The notes under the pieces were generated by a model. That model did no database searches. It was not told where the DNA came from and worked only from the letters and a program-made list of their open reading frames with translations. From assembly GCA_905220665.1 (NCBI GenBank), contig CAJNAR010000018.1, forward strand, positions 124,001 to 188,000: DNA of 64,000 nt, given 5' to 3'. Shown here piece by piece: positions 1 to 10,465 of the stretch (the first letter of the stretch is position 1; the number at the start of each line of letters is the position of its first letter). A program made the position numbers and the translations under genes. This DNA comes from Albugo candida (taxonomy: Eukaryota > Oomycota > Peronosporomycetes > Albuginales > Albuginaceae).

Positions 1-1292
1 TGTACCATGAATCCTTCCATATCAAAAGTGAATAAGGATGGAATGAAGACTGCATGAACACATTCTGCAGGGTGACTAAGACTGACAGCACCAAAAACAT
101 GCGAATTCCAGTCGGAAACAGCTGATTTCATCGGAGCTGTTCTTTTCAGCTTCTGAGCCGATTCCTTCTGTTCTTCTTCCTCACAGTATGATTCTCCGTC
201 ATTGTCTGACATCTCATCAGCGAAATGGAAAAGCTGATTCTCATCCGTTGCATCCAAAAAACACTCTAATTTTCCGTTAACTGTGAAAAAGAATGTTCGT
301 GAATCTAATAAGACACCACAGCCGACTGTGTCGCCACAAACGAATTGTGTGCAATTAACTTTGACAATTTTACCCCCTGCGATGATGTGTCCTGTACTTC
401 CTTCATATCCGATTGAACACTCATCGCTCCCTAATGTCTGTAAGCGATTACGTGACCCATGTTTTACTTTAGTGTCATTGACCACTGTTGCTCTGTCGTC
501 TTTGTACACGAATCCCAAGCGGATTCCACGATCCGTATCTTCTCTGGGACTGGACTCTTGTCGACTTGAAGGGCTCCAATCTCGACGTGTTCCATGATCA
601 AAGGCCAGTATCCGGTTTCCTTGATTCCATTGCAGTGTCAATGGACCGCTCTCCTCAAAATTTGGGACCACTGTCGCTTGAGCCGTTTCGTCATTACAGT
701 TACGCTCATGTTGTTCATTCTTTTCTTCTGTCACATCTCTTCTTTTTGATTTAGGAAAGTTTGACACAATTCTCTCTTTTCGATGAACATTGGCTTGGAT
801 AAACCATTGCATTTGCTTTCGCCAGCTGTGGTCGTCTTGCATAGTATTTTGGGTTGACCAATCATTTCCTTCCAATTCTTTCCATCGGGAAGACAAATTC
901 TGAAGCGCTTTTGTTCGCCGAATACATGGATCCTCGCTATCATCCGAATATCGCCTGCTTGCGTCTTCTTTTTCAGTTGCCACAATCAAGACTTCATAGT
1001 ACGCAAGCCGATTGGTTGCAAATATAGACGAATCCGAGAAGGAAGACTTATGATTGGTTATAAAGCTGCTCATAGCATCGATGGAATGTGATGTAAGCGC
1101 TTGGATACCACCATCGCCCAGAGATCCCCATCTAGAATACTCTAGAGTCAGTCGATCTGCGTGAAGCTTTCCTTCGAATCCATCTACAGAAGAATTGAAA
1201 CATAGGGAAGGTTCGCTTTGTTGATGAGAATTGCAACTTGACTTTTGATGATTGTTTCTCTCAGAGAAAGATGGTGAAGTTGCACTTGTCAT
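1..1292 (-). CDS. SPRY-domain protein, RanBPM-like (3' end off window)
   Basis: An open frame runs without a stop from an ATG at 1292 to the left edge, about 430 codons, so the C-terminus is missing. The N-terminus is Ser/Asn-rich. A SPRY domain follows but is split. Its first strands are seen around LTLEYSRWGSLGDGG and LAYYEVLIV. A charged insert of roughly 170 residues comes next, and the domain resumes with CSIGYEG, GDTVGCGVLLDSRTFFFTVNG and HVFGAVSLSHPAECV. The run after that (FTFDMEGFM) resembles the FVFDIEDYM segment that leads into LisH/CTLH in RanBP9/10 proteins. That would make it a candidate CTLH/GID ubiquitin-ligase scaffold, but LisH and CTLH lie beyond the window. SPRY is confident; the RanBPM assignment is inference. 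It is divergent from MCM2 with 122 bp between the starts. Confidence 0.72.
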   Translation of the reverse strand, partial: MTSATSPSFSERNNHQKSSCNSHQQSEPSLCFNSSVDGFEGKLHADRLTLEYSRWGSLGDGGIQALTSHSIDAMSSFITNHKSSFSDSSIFATNRLAYYEVLIVATEKEDASRRYSDDSEDPCIRRTKALQNLSSRWKELEGNDWSTQNTMQDDHSWRKQMQWFIQANVHRKERIVSNFPKSKRRDVTEEKNEQHERNCNDETAQATVVPNFEESGPLTLQWNQGNRILAFDHGTRRDWSPSSRQESSPREDTDRGIRLGFVYKDDRATVVNDTKVKHGSRNRLQTLGSDECSIGYEGSTGHIIAGGKIVKVNCTQFVCGDTVGCGVLLDSRTFFFTVNGKLECFLDATDENQLFHFADEMSDNDGESYCEEEEQKESAQKLKRTAPMKSAVSDWNSHVFGAVSLSHPAECVHAVFIPSLFTFDMEGFMV

Positions 1293-1414
1293 TTGTCCTA
1301 ACGTAGTGTGGTAAGGAACAAGCCACCGAAAGGTACCATCTGGTAGCTACGGAACTACATCAGTTATGATGTAGCATAACTGATACATCAAACACTTGGC
1401 GCCAAATCGCAAAT
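1293..1414. promoter_or_regulatory. Bidirectional promoter with palindromic E2F-type site
   Basis: These 122 bp separate the divergent SPRY and MCM2 start codons. The palindrome TTGGCGCCAA lies at 1396-1405, ten bases upstream of the MCM2 ATG. It is the core of the E2F/DP site (TTTSGCGC), which drives S-phase genes including MCM2 in animals and plants. Regulation through it is inference. Confidence 0.55.
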
Positions 1415-4400
1415 ATGGCGGAAAATGAGCAAGATCTCGACCCGCGCATCAGCGTTAGAGCACAAATAATGGATCAAGACGCTTCAATGAACTCGGATAG
1501 TAATGGAAGTACCTCTTCAATCGCGTCGAATTCCGTTCCAACACGAAAACGACGTCGTTTGCGTCGCGGTACTCCTTCCCAGCCACTCGACCTCAATCCT
1601 CAATCCATTGAACCAACCGCACTCAATCAAGAACCAGAAATCCTCAATAAAATAAGAAAATCACTCAATGAGGAGATAGAATTCGAACAAGTTCAGGACG
1701 AAATTGTTGAAGAACTCGATATTACAGAAACCGAACGGATTTATTTCTCACAAGATGAAGAAGAGGAAGAAGGAGAAGATCTACTTGAGAATGCTGAAAA
1801 GTAAGTCGTAAAGCCCCCCGTCATCGAGTCTGATCGACACTCTGATAGTGATTATCGTCCAATGGATACACTCGATCAATACGATCCAGAGCAATTGGAT
1901 GCTCGAGAATATGAGGCGATGGATTACGACACTAGACAACAAGTAGAAGAAGCCTTGAACCGTCGAGATGCACGGGAAGGCCGAGTGGCTCAAATGTTTC
2001 AAGACGATCAGGAAACTGAACACGACGACGCGCATCGCCATAGACTTAGGCAAGCGTTTGTAGATGATATAGAAGTACCAGTGGAAGACGAAATTATAAA
2101 TTTGGAGAATTTTGATGTTCCGTTACGGGAATGGATCGCTTCTGAACGTCCGCGAAATGAAATCAAGCGCCGATTTGTAAGTGCACACGCTATTTTGGTG
2201 AAACCGGACATCTTCATTGTAATTATGCTCTTGTATAGCGCTATTTCTTGAACTCATTCAAAGATAAGCAGAATCGGCTATTGTACCATGAAAAATTTGT
2301 TCGTATGGCTCAGAAAAACGAGCAGAGTTTGGAGATTGAGATTGGAGATATCATTCAGCAAATGTCTATGATCGCTGCTTGGATCGTTGAAGCACCCCGT
2401 GAAATGCTTTCAATTTTGGATGAAGTTGCAAAGAGTGTTATGCTTTCTTTATTCCCGTATTACGACACGATTCACGATGAGATCCATGTACGCATTCTTG
2501 ATTTGCCGGGAACAGAACGACTTCGAGATTTACGTACAGCGCATCTCAACTTTCTCATCAAAGTCTCCGGCGTTGTGACACGACGAACGTCGATTTTCCC
2601 CCAATTGAAGCTCGTAAAACTAAATTGTACAGCATGTGGCGCGCTGATTGGTCCTTTCACGCAACATCAACAAGAAATACAAATTTCAAGCTGTCCAGAA
2701 TGTCATTCCAAAAGTCGTTTTTTTCCAATCAATATGGAGCGTACCGTATTCCGCAATTATCAACGCATCACATTGCAAGAATCGCCATCAAGTGTACCCC
2801 CAGGTCGCGTACCCCGCAGTAAAGATGTGATATTATTGGCAGATTTAATTGATCAAGCACGACCTGGTGATGAAATTGCGGTTACAGGAGTCTACTGTAA
2901 CGTACCTAGCCTTTCACTATTTAATCGCGATCACTTTCCAGTGTTTCAAACTGTGATTGAAGCAAATCACGTGGAACGAAGGGCGAGCGTATTGGGGCAA
3001 CATTCACTTACTATGGAAGATAAAAAGAGAATCCTAAAACTCTCCAAATCTCCAAATATTGCCCAATCAATCATTCGTTCCATGGCACCGTCGATTTTTG
3101 GCCACTGGCATGTCAAAACTGCGATCGCGTTAGCGCTGTTTGGTGGAAAAGCAAAGTTTGTCAAAAACTCGCGTATTCGCGGCGATATTAACGTCCTCTT
3201 AGTCGGTGATCCAGGAACTGCAAAATCGCAGTTTCTCAAGTTTGTCAAGACAACCGCTCCACGGGCTGTGTACTCGACAGGCAAAGGAGCATCTGCGGTG
3301 GGGTTGACGGCAGCAGTGACTCGTGACCCCTTCACAAAAGAATGGGTTCTTCAAGGGGGGGCACTAGTTCTCGCTGACAAAGGTGTCTGTTTGATTGACG
3401 AATTTGATAAGATGAACGAGCAGGATCGAACAAGTATTCACGAAGCCATGGAACAACAGAGCATTTCCATTTCCAAAGCTGGAATTGTGACTTCATTACA
3501 AGCCCGGTGCTCTGTAATGGCTGCAGCCAACCCGATTAATGGGCGCTATGATCCGACACGTACGTTTTCAGAAAATGTGGAATTGACGGATCCTATTTTA
3601 CAGCGTTTTGACGTACTGTGTGTCCTTCAAGATCAAGTTGATCCAGTGAACGACGAACGATTGGCGGATTTTGTGATATCGAGTCATATGCGATGCAGTG
3701 CACGTCGCAATCACACCCACAACGAAATGGACGCGCACGAACAGAATGAGCGCGGGGTCGCAGGTATACACATCGATGGTACCGGTAATACAAACACAAG
3801 TATCGACACGGAATCGGTTTTGGATACGGATCTACTGCGAAAGTATTTATTGTATGCGCGAACGTTTGTCGATCCTGTGGTATCGAATGACGTCGACACG
3901 CGGAAAGTGGAGACGTTTTATGCGCAATTACGAAAAGCCTCGCAGCATACGGGCGCAGTTCCTATAGCTGTGCGTCATATTGAGTCGTTGTTTCGAATGG
4001 CTGAAGCACACGCTCGTATGCATTTGCGGGAATTTGTGATCAATGAAGATATAGATTTAGCGATTCGAGTGATGACAGAATCGCTTTGCGCCGCTCAAAA
4101 GTTCACATTCCAACGACAATGGCGACGACTTTTTCGAAGATATCTGACACATCGCGAAGATCATAACCTCCTTATTTTGCATATCCTGCAAGAATTAGTC
4201 CAGTCTGCGTATACGTATTATCAACTTCAAGCACGGACACAACGTGGCGCAATGGATCGCCCGAAGACGCAAGAAATACGAGTAATGTGCTCGGATTTGG
4301 CGAGTAAAGCCAAGATTGCTGGTATTTATGACATTGCTGACTTCTTCGAATCGTCACTGTTCCTGAAACAAGGCTTTCGACTCGGTGCGACAGGAGACTA

Positions 4401-4419
4401 TATTGTAAAGGACCTGTGA
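1415..4419 (+). CDS. MCM2: MCM2, replicative helicase subunit
   Basis: Three exons, 1415-1800, 1849-2176 and 2239-4419, give 964 aa. The introns are 48 and 62 nt, both with GTAAGT donors. The joins restore conserved MCM2 text (DYRP after the acidic N-terminus; RRFRYFL at the second join). The N-terminal ~130 residues are Ser-rich and acidic with a basic KRRRLRR patch, as expected for the regulatory tail. A C4 zinc finger (Cys 368, 371, 390, 393) is followed by Walker A GDPGTAKS (561-568), Walker B DEFD (625-628) and an arginine finger in QRFD (Arg 694; most MCMs have SRFD). MCM2 is part of the MCM2-7 ring that unwinds DNA at origins and forks. Its stop is 14 bp from the stop of the convergent pseudokinase gene. 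Confidence 0.96.
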
Positions 4420-4433
4420 CAACATATACACTA

Positions 4434-5849
4434 CTACATCAAATTGATCAATTCACCGAGGACTAAAAGCACATCCGAACTATTGGGTCTTTGAAACGGG
4501 TCGGGTCGGGTACATCGCTCGATAACCCGGCAAAGAGAGGTCGGACAAGACGAAGAGAGTGTTGGTGACATAGCTCCAGAAGCAATCAGATGTAATACTT
4601 GAATTTCTGGAACTGGACTTCGGTCAGCCGAAAGCAAATCCGAGAAAGGGAAATCCAGTGTGTCCAACTCAACTAGAATAATTCCCAAAGAGTAAATATC
4701 AGCTGCCTCTGTACAAGCATTCTTTCCCACCAGAACCTCTGGCGCGATCCAGCGACAAGATCCTACTTCGAGATCGTAATTTTTCAAATCGGTTAATGTC
4801 GGTTGCCGTGTGCGCCCACAATCACTCAATTTCGCACGCATATCGCTACTAAGTAATACATTGCGACTGTTGCAATTCGAATGGACAATCGGCGGATTGA
4901 ATTGATGCAAATACTGTAATGCCAAAGTCGTGTCGTATGCTATTTGTAATTTCTGAGTATTCCAGCATCGTGCCGTTTTGTGGATGGATGCTCGTTGTAC
5001 GAATTGGCGAAGGTTTCCACCACTCAAGTATTCGGTTATGGCGATTAAGTTCGTTTTTGGTGTCCAGGAGACGCCATACAGCGTGGTTATATGTGGATGC
5101 TGAATGCGCACTTGACGGTACAATTCTGATTTGAAAACATTAAGACGGTCGAGATCTGGAGATGTGTTAGATGCGTTTCTAGGACGGAATGGCCACATTG
5201 AATTATGGAACGAGGCGTTCAGAGAGTCATAATCAGCGTGAACCAGCCACTTGAGCACGACGAAGCGATGTTGCGTACCCTTTTTGTACATTTGGCCCAA
5301 CCACGTTTCATAGTGTGTTGATTTGTGAAAACTTGTACGACGCGTTTTAGAAGTTTGTGCGTACCCCGAGTGAAGCAATCTCTTAAACGAGATATCATCG
5401 TAATGGATTCGGAATGGGTGCAGTTCTTGATCCAACCAAAATGTGTTGCTTTGTTTTGAAGTATTGTATTTATTGGACAATTTTCGTGAGCTTTGTGACT
5501 TTGACGAATCTATTTGGGAGTATACATTGGACTTGGTCGTGTCTACTGTATACCTCTCTGTTTCTGTGCGAGCGGACGGGCTTTTTTCTTCATCAATATC
5601 GAGTTGGGACGTATGCGTACCTTCTGGTACAATCAGATTCATCGAAGCTAACTCATGTCTGAAATGTACGTAAAGGAGAAGTTTGAATAATAGCAAACAA
5701 ATTGGTGCAAATAGCGTGAGTGCGATCGGAATGAGCCAATCAGAGTCACTCTCTATCGATGGATTGGACGCACGACTCCGCTCGTAGAAACTGTATACTC
5801 CCACCAAAACACTCCATTTGAAAAGCAGACACAACTGACAGCGATTCAT
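4434..5849 (-). CDS. Membrane-anchored TKL-type pseudokinase
   Basis: 471 aa from the ATG at 5849; the frame extends upstream only through a TTG. An N-terminal hydrophobic stretch and a short polar loop precede a strong transmembrane segment (about 38-60). A Ser/Thr-rich linker leads to a kinase fold from about residue 150. The ATP-binding Lys is present (VVLK, Lys 200). The catalytic loop reads HSNCNSRN, so the HRD aspartate is replaced by Asn 325. The magnesium motif is DCG (343-345) rather than DFG. APE (IAPEV) and the DIYSLGIIL block are intact. This is the layout of oomycete tyrosine-kinase-like receptor kinases, but loss of the catalytic Asp argues for a signalling pseudokinase or a severely weakened enzyme. 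The ligand is unknown. Confidence 0.85.
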   Translation of the reverse strand: MNRCQLCLLFKWSVLVGVYSFYERSRASNPSIESDSDWLIPIALTLFAPICLLLFKLLLYVHFRHELASMNLIVPEGTHTSQLDIDEEKSPSARTETERYTVDTTKSNVYSQIDSSKSQSSRKLSNKYNTSKQSNTFWLDQELHPFRIHYDDISFKRLLHSGYAQTSKTRRTSFHKSTHYETWLGQMYKKGTQHRFVVLKWLVHADYDSLNASFHNSMWPFRPRNASNTSPDLDRLNVFKSELYRQVRIQHPHITTLYGVSWTPKTNLIAITEYLSGGNLRQFVQRASIHKTARCWNTQKLQIAYDTTLALQYLHQFNPPIVHSNCNSRNVLLSSDMRAKLSDCGRTRQPTLTDLKNYDLEVGSCRWIAPEVLVGKNACTEAADIYSLGIILVELDTLDFPFSDLLSADRSPVPEIQVLHLIASGAMSPTLSSSCPTSLCRVIERCTRPDPFQRPNSSDVLLVLGELINLM

Positions 5850-6350
5850 AGTGTGTCTTTGAGTAAGTGCTTGCACAATTATTGAGTACAAACAAGCAGG
5901 TTCGAAATATCAAACATTAGCGACTGAAGGATACTCACATATATACACAAATGAAGACAGATCAACTGACTTGGCCCTTACCAAAATAAAAGCGCTATAC
6001 TTTCACAATTTTCAACGTTAGGTATACACCACTCTTTTCTAAAGCTTCTATACTCGAGTCGCTATCTGTTAAGTGAAAAGAATAGATGCATTATAATCCA
6101 CACAATTAAATTACGGTCTCGTAGGGATCACATGAAGTTTAGATATTTATTACGCAGCGGGTAAAGTTTGCACTCCTCGATTACGTGTCCGAGAGCGCAC
6201 CAGATATCATGTTAAGCAGGTTTGATTAATGTCACACGGTGTGTAATTTTCATTTAAATTTTTCAGCTTATTACTTTCAGCGAATAAATAAAGTAATTTC
6301 TCATCGCCGACCCAAAAATAGTTCCGATTCTACAATTCACTAATTAGAAA
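5850..6350. other. Intergenic, divergent upstream regions
   Basis: This AT-rich 500-bp spacer lies between the divergent pseudokinase and secreted-protein genes. I see no ORF, repeat or RNA gene in it. Confidence 0.4.
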
Positions 6351-6746
6351 ATGCGATTTCTTACCGTGGTGATCATTGCCTCGCTCGCCAACGTCTCGTT
6401 CACACAATCCCCGACCTCAAATCCCTCCATAACTTCCAAGGAACCACTCACGAGTGAACAGCTTGCCGATTTGGTGGAAGAGGTAAAAGGAAATATCGGG
6501 AAGAATGAAGCGCTCAGAGAACTGTTCAATACCGTCGACTTGGAGTATGTGCGAAATTTGCCAATTAAGGACGCGCGTTCGTATATTGACAGAATGCTAT
6601 TCGAGTCGAGTGAGGAGAAAGAAAAAACGAGGAAAAGTACTCAAGAGGAAGTGAGGGAGTCTGTTACGAAGGAAAGTAACGCATTCAGAATGTCAGTAAG
6701 TACATTGATGGTACTCGGATGTCCTGTGGTACTCTTTTTACTCTAA
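6351..6746 (+). CDS. Small secreted protein, probably GPI-anchored
   Basis: 131 aa, single exon, ATG at 6351. Residues 1-18 form a signal peptide (VVIIASLANVSFT, cleavage likely before QSP). The middle is a charged helical segment of about 85 residues rich in Glu, Lys and Ser, with no cysteines. The last 18 residues are hydrophobic (VLGCPVVLFLL), preceded by a small-residue stretch (ESNAF) suited to a GPI omega site. I do not recognise a family. The architecture suggests a cell-surface protein, and in a plant pathogen it may be a wall- or haustorium-surface protein. A type I membrane protein with no cytoplasmic tail is the alternative reading. Confidence 0.7.
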   Translation: MRFLTVVIIASLANVSFTQSPTSNPSITSKEPLTSEQLADLVEEVKGNIGKNEALRELFNTVDLEYVRNLPIKDARSYIDRMLFESSEEKEKTRKSTQEEVRESVTKESNAFRMSVSTLMVLGCPVVLFLL

Positions 6747-6852
6747 TTGAGGAAACACCGACACAATTAAACTCTTGGACGCGAGAGAAGCGCTGTATTG
6801 TATACTTACAGATTGTAAAGGATATGAATATAATTAAATTGAAAGTTACATC

Positions 6853-7854
6853 TTATAGATATACAACTTTGCTGTACAACTCCGGTATTTGCCGACAAAT
6901 CCGTTTCGCATAAAAAGACGAGATTAGCGTACTACAAAACCATAACATAAAGAAGACAAGCTGAATGGAGGTTGAATGTTGCGCCAATGCATACAATCGC
7001 ACTGATACCGTGTCAGTCCCTTTCCAATCCGATAATTTGTATTTCAGAATAATCGTACTTGTGATACCGACCACTGTAATAACTAAAGTTAACCCAGTGT
7101 GCCGCTGCAATCGCAAAAAGCTCAAACGAACAATTCCAATCTCTTGCTGCTTTCTTCCCACACGCAATTCGAATGCCTCTTCCTGCGCTTGTAGGCCAAA
7201 TTCTCCATTCTCGGCTTCAATCAATACACTTTCACTCAAATCATTCCAATTACGCCATTCCCTATCGGCTGAGTCCTCCCAAAATCGACCAACACTCAAA
7301 GACAACCTCGCCAATGTAACCTTCAACACAATTCCAATAACGACCAATAGAATTGTTGCGTCTACAACACTCGATAACGTCGTTGATTTGTTCATTCGCA
7401 TCTCTCCCCGCTGAATCGCATAAAACGTATGTACACTCGCAGCACCCAATCCACTCAACAAAGCAGTCACCCCAATCGCTGGTATACACATCAGTATCCG
7501 CTTCCAAAACGGCAGCGTCGTGGTCACGAATGCGATCCAATATAATGTAACTGCCCGAAATAGTGTCAATGTTGTGTGTCCGATACAATGACGCAATTCT
7601 TCAATGACGCTCTTATAACTTCCATGGATGGAAAATAGCGGCTGTGCAAATGCCAGCCAGTCAAGTGTCATTGCACGCGCATTGGGATCGAAAACATCAA
7701 GACAATAGAAATGGAAATGATTCACCAGTGATGCGCCCACTATCAAAGACAAATAGGATACCAATAGAGTACAGCCAGCGAAAAAAGAAAGCCAGCGATG
7801 ATACACGCGATCCATCCGCACTTCGCTCCAATCGATATAACTACACAATGACAT
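6853..7854 (-). CDS. Conserved-looking multi-pass membrane protein
   Basis: 333 aa from the ATG at 7854; the upstream frame opens only with TTG. Hydrophobic stretches lie near the N-terminus (SFFAGCTLLVSYLSLIVG), around residues 100-150 (two segments), 175-195, 275-295 and 310-330. This gives five or six membrane spans and a charged cytosolic-looking loop of about 80 residues containing EAENGEFGLQAQEEAF. No catalytic or transporter signature is recognised. The start is 61 bp downstream of the stop of the Tudor-like gene on the same strand. Confidence 0.65.
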   Translation of the reverse strand: MSLCSYIDWSEVRMDRVYHRWLSFFAGCTLLVSYLSLIVGASLVNHFHFYCLDVFDPNARAMTLDWLAFAQPLFSIHGSYKSVIEELRHCIGHTTLTLFRAVTLYWIAFVTTTLPFWKRILMCIPAIGVTALLSGLGAASVHTFYAIQRGEMRMNKSTTLSSVVDATILLVVIGIVLKVTLARLSLSVGRFWEDSADREWRNWNDLSESVLIEAENGEFGLQAQEEAFELRVGRKQQEIGIVRLSFLRLQRHTGLTLVITVVGITSTIILKYKLSDWKGTDTVSVRLYALAQHSTSIQLVFFMLWFCSTLISSFYAKRICRQIPELYSKVVYL

Positions 7855-7915
7855 AAAATTGGAGTTCAAAATTTAGTCAATCAGCCACTTCAACTTGCTC
7901 AAATTTTCTACAAAC

Positions 7916-10384
7916 TCACTTGTCTCGAAGCGCTGTCACTTTACAATTTACCATTCGGAGCACACACAAAGCAGTAAAACCGGTAAGTACTGCTTTAAGG
8001 ATGAAAAGAAGTAGCAACCACGCGCGATCGGCAGCCAAAATTTCCATCGGTAATAAGAAGAAACTTGCAGTCTGATTCCCAATTGTCGAAATGTGTCTGC
8101 TGCAAGTATTCCATTGTGCAGGTGAAAACTTGTGCGCGTCGTACAGCTCACTCATATAAAAAGCGTCACTGAGATTCGCATGCGATGTTTCTTGATATAT
8201 ATTCAATAACTCTGCGATTTCGACGATCATATCCAAACAAAACCAAAAATGAATGAGCATTTCAAGTGCAAGATGCACGTACGCGCTAAAGATCTCCCAG
8301 CCCGTATTTGTTATGGAGGCTCGGAAAGCTGGCTTCCCATTAACCAGAAGCGATCGCATGCATACCTGGGCAAATATGTCACTCCGATCAGTGCTTTCCA
8401 ACATCCGAACTGCAACTCTCTCATCGCGATGAACCCATGCAACCTCACCTTTAAGCTTGGAAATCTCCTTACACGGACCCTCAACAATCATTTCAACATG
8501 CGTCCCAACTTGTAAGCGTCGAGACGAAGCGCGGATTCGGTCTGACGGCACATGTTTCTCCTTCTTACCATCCATGTATTGAACTGTATACAGAAATTCC
8601 AGCGGAATCGATGCATCCACGACTTTATTGTGAGTCTCAATCGCTGCGATCGTCGCGAGACGCACGTTTTCTCCATGAAGAACATCAACAAAAGTGCCCG
8701 CGATCAACGGACTTGGAGAAAAAAAGTTTGATGTCGGTATGGGATTTCCATTTTGTGTGGCGGAATTCCATACAGTCTTAGCAGCTCGAGCGGCCAGTGT
8801 GAGTGACGAGATAGGCTCGATATCGTGATCTTCGACTGTGGCACGTGCGACAACTGATTGCTGCGTCTTTGAAGAAGTTACTTCGTATTGAATGACACAA
8901 GTTCCATCGCGCACATTGACTCGTATGATTTCTCCGTGGTGCCATTCAGCGCGTCCACTGTGCGGATTTTGAAGTTGGAAACGCACATTGAGACCTTTTC
9001 GCAAAGGTGTGCGCTTCAGCGTCGCAGCAGCGTTTTGCAGAGCCCTCCGAGCGATCCTTTGCGGCTCAGTCCACAGTGACATACTACGAAGTTTATGGTG
9101 TGGAAGATTGGCATAACTCTTATGATTGGCTAAATCCTCGATGATGTAAAAGTAATCACGAACAGATATGGTTCCTGTTCGGCGTTTTTTACCCGTTCTC
9201 TCAACGTGAACGACGCGTCCACGACGACTACGATTTCTCTCTTGGGGCGCCGCAAACCAAACCACTTGATTCACCTGGAATGGGATCCCACTGCTCCTTG
9301 AACTCGCTCCGAATCCCATATCCTCTAGAAGCTTGGAAAACATGGACGGTGGCCATACCTGCTTGTATGAGACACCTTCTGAAACGCAGTCGTTGTCACT
9401 TTCGTGAATGATGTCACATAATTGTTTGGATCGATTAAGCGATTGTATGCGACCCCGATGTAACTTTCCGTCCTGGTCCAATTCAAAATCAACAACTTGT
9501 CCGATATATAGCGTCGGTGGTGTCCATGTTGGCGATTGCACTGCATTGGTATGCTTCTTCTTCCTTCTTGAACGCACATCGAGTCTTCTTTCTTGAATTT
9601 CTTCATCGCTGGAGGAATCTTTTGCTTCCTCCTGACGACGTGTCCGAGGTCGAATCTCATTCCGTGGGTCAACATCGCTCTCAGCTGCAGCGCGATCTTG
9701 CGGAATTCGAATACAGCTTCCGGGTATCCGACGAAATACTTTCTCTGGATCATCATTCGCCGCGATGTCGTAATGATCTCGGTCTTTCCGAATGCGAAGG
9801 ATCGTTCCGATTTGCCAAGTAACAGATTCCGTGTTTTCCACTCGAAAGCATACGCTATCTCCGACCTTCCAGCGTCTGGATGGTTGGTCTGGAAGGTCAG
9901 CATCGCACTTCCTGATATAACGCACAGGAGTCTCTCTCGTGATTTTGTTGGTCATTGGATCTATCACATCGTACGTAAGAAGGCTTGAGGACCGGGATGA
10001 GATGATCCCATCGTGCCATCGCACGGAACCTCTGTGTTTTTTGCTTTCACGAAATTGAATCTGTTCATCTGGCTCGAATAATTGGTGGATTTGAGACCAA
10101 GGAAACCGTTCGATTCGATCTTGATCATCATCATATCGAACACTTGCTTCATCACGACGCGTATGAATACGTACGAGTGTTGCAATTACTGCATCTCCAT
10201 CGGTGTCTTCGTCGTCCTTTGGCGTATTCGGAACAACAACGCGATCTCCAACCTTAAAGGAATCATGCTCACGATGTCTCGATTTCTCTGAGCTACTTGG
10301 ATGCCTCCGACGAGCCGTTAAAGGCTTTGTATCGCGGTCTTTTTCTTGGTCGCTTTGATAGTTACCCTCTTCCTTTTCTTCCAT
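7916..10384 (-). CDS. Multi-Tudor/Agenet-like protein with hydrophobic C-terminus
   Basis: 822 aa, single exon. The ATG at 10384 is the first Met after an in-frame TAG. The N-terminal ~55 residues are charged and low-complexity. At least five beta-barrel-like repeats follow, each opening with a signature such as FKVGDRVVV, WKVGDSVCFRV, YIGQVVDFEL, FQVNQVVWF, LNVRFQL or LQVGTHVEM. These are spaced by charged, often Arg-rich linkers (SRRKKKH). This pattern is that of tandem Tudor/Agenet-type chromatin readers. The last ~170 residues change character and hold two or three hydrophobic segments (LEMLIHFWFCLDMIV, WLLLLFILKAVL), unusual for a chromatin protein. A nuclear-envelope location would reconcile the two halves; that is inference. 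It is divergent from the ARF-like gene (81 bp). Confidence 0.72.
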   Translation of the reverse strand: MEEKEEGNYQSDQEKDRDTKPLTARRRHPSSSEKSRHREHDSFKVGDRVVVPNTPKDDEDTDGDAVIATLVRIHTRRDEASVRYDDDQDRIERFPWSQIHQLFEPDEQIQFRESKKHRGSVRWHDGIISSRSSSLLTYDVIDPMTNKITRETPVRYIRKCDADLPDQPSRRWKVGDSVCFRVENTESVTWQIGTILRIRKDRDHYDIAANDDPEKVFRRIPGSCIRIPQDRAAAESDVDPRNEIRPRTRRQEEAKDSSSDEEIQERRLDVRSRRKKKHTNAVQSPTWTPPTLYIGQVVDFELDQDGKLHRGRIQSLNRSKQLCDIIHESDNDCVSEGVSYKQVWPPSMFSKLLEDMGFGASSRSSGIPFQVNQVVWFAAPQERNRSRRGRVVHVERTGKKRRTGTISVRDYFYIIEDLANHKSYANLPHHKLRSMSLWTEPQRIARRALQNAAATLKRTPLRKGLNVRFQLQNPHSGRAEWHHGEIIRVNVRDGTCVIQYEVTSSKTQQSVVARATVEDHDIEPISSLTLAARAAKTVWNSATQNGNPIPTSNFFSPSPLIAGTFVDVLHGENVRLATIAAIETHNKVVDASIPLEFLYTVQYMDGKKEKHVPSDRIRASSRRLQVGTHVEMIVEGPCKEISKLKGEVAWVHRDERVAVRMLESTDRSDIFAQVCMRSLLVNGKPAFRASITNTGWEIFSAYVHLALEMLIHFWFCLDMIVEIAELLNIYQETSHANLSDAFYMSELYDAHKFSPAQWNTCSRHISTIGNQTASFFLLPMEILAADRAWLLLLFILKAVLTGFTALCVLRMVNCKVTALRDK

Positions 10385-10465
10385 ATTCGGCGACCCGTCC
10401 TTCTCGTCCAATGCGCTCTATGAATAGCCACAAGATCGACTATCGCGTCCACAATTTATCGCAGT

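Noticed and set aside
283..985. Open frames on both strands at the left edge
   Set aside because: They are shadows of the SPRY gene, which is open on the minus strand through the edge.
1801..1813. A 13-nt intron in MCM2
   Set aside because: The 48-nt intron 1801-1848 gives the conserved DYRP join.
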